From NCBI GenBank assembly GCA_037013685.1, contig CM072886.1:22389080-22453079 (forward strand): 64,000 bases of DNA. Reading direction: 5' to 3'. Source of the DNA: Acridotheres tristis (Eukaryota; Chordata; Aves; Passeriformes; Sturnidae). Each line of letters begins with the position of its first letter. Position 1 is the first letter of the stretch. The translations under genes were made by a program, and so were the position numbers. Positions 63,267 to 64,000 of the stretch are shown here, in pieces. Under the pieces are notes generated by a model that ran no database searches, had not been told where the DNA came from, and worked only from the letters and a program-made list of their open reading frames with translations.

Positions 63267-64000
63267 CCTAGAATACACAGGGTATTGAGAAAAACACTTA
63301 GAAACATAAAAACTAGAAATCAGTGTTGCTAATTTTCTGTATTTAATATACAATACTTACTGCATTTTTATTCATTTTACATTTTTAGATAAAAGAAAAA
63401 TATAGCTAGAAGGGTGAAGCAGTTTTAAATACAAAACTAACTTTTTGCCTTTTTACTTTTCAGTAATTTGGGAACTAAAGAGAACTAGACACTGTGAAAA
63501 CTTTTATTATATTGATTTTCATACTGAACCCTCAGCACCCAACAATAAATACACAACTTTGCTTTTCTTGCACTGCCAGCAGCAAAACGTTCAGTTCCAA
63601 AGGACTGTAATTCTGATATAATACATTATTGATAACTTTCAGTGTGCCTTAATTTAATTCTGCTGTATTGACACATTAGTTTTGCAGTCAACCATCTTTA
63701 CAAACTTGTAAAAGCTAAAGAATATGTTAATATGGTAAGGTGCATGCTCCGATGAACTTCAATGCAGTCAACGTAAAGTAGCCTCAGCTGAGGGTGTTCT
63801 TAAAGCAGAAAGCCCCATAGGGTGAAATTTGGGACACAGAGCAGGCATGCAGTTAGATCAAAGGGCTTTGTTTGAAAGCTTGCAAAGGGAGCTCTAGAGT
63901 GTCTGTTACTTCCCAGCCATTCTGTACAGCAGAAACATACTTTTTCCCAATGTGTATATGGTAATCAGCAGCTGTGCAAGAAGACGAGAGTCTGCAAGAT

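Overview
This window looks like a bird nuclear chromosome segment, most likely passerine. Four multi-exon vertebrate genes with GT-AG (and a few GC-AG) introns lie in AT-rich DNA with three CpG-island promoters. The repeats are avian: CR1 LINE 3' ends, and two solo LTRs of a family that I recognise by resemblance as common in songbird genomes. No prokaryotic features, no CRISPR array and no intact mobile-element gene were seen.

Layout, left to right: (1) 1-6551 is intergenic DNA with no gene I can support. (2) 6552-31602, minus: PEX1, complete, 24 coding exons, 1289 codons plus stop. (3) 31603-31855: a short bidirectional CpG-island promoter with three CCAAT boxes and a YY1-type element at the RBM48 start codon. 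(4) 31856-37399, plus: RBM48, complete, 5 exons, 356 codons plus stop, carrying a CR1 fragment and a solo LTR in its introns. (5) 37798-42487, minus: a complete six-exon calaxin/EFCAB1-family EF-hand gene (207 codons), tail-to-tail with RBM48. (6) 45125-57833, minus: FAM133B, complete, 11 exons, 249 codons. (7) 57834-64000: the FAM133B CpG island, a CR1, a second solo LTR of the same family in the opposite orientation, and otherwise unassigned DNA.

The order PEX1(-) RBM48(+) FAM133B(-) is the one known from human 7q21.2. The calaxin-like gene is extra relative to that human order, where the recognised calaxin gene lies on 8q11. The genes are functionally separate: peroxisomal receptor recycling (PEX1), minor-spliceosome splicing (RBM48), a ciliary dynein calcium sensor (calaxin-like), and a Lys/Ser-rich nuclear protein of unknown role (FAM133B). 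The exon models were built by hand: each junction was checked for a splice site and reading phase, and the summed exon lengths give an uninterrupted frame in all four genes.

The points most worth a second look are the calaxin-like gene in an otherwise conserved block, three GC-AG introns in three different genes, a Pro-to-Ala change in the PEX1 D2 Walker A motif, a 41-codon GC-rich open frame inside a PEX1 intron, and two orphan exon-like segments outside known genes.
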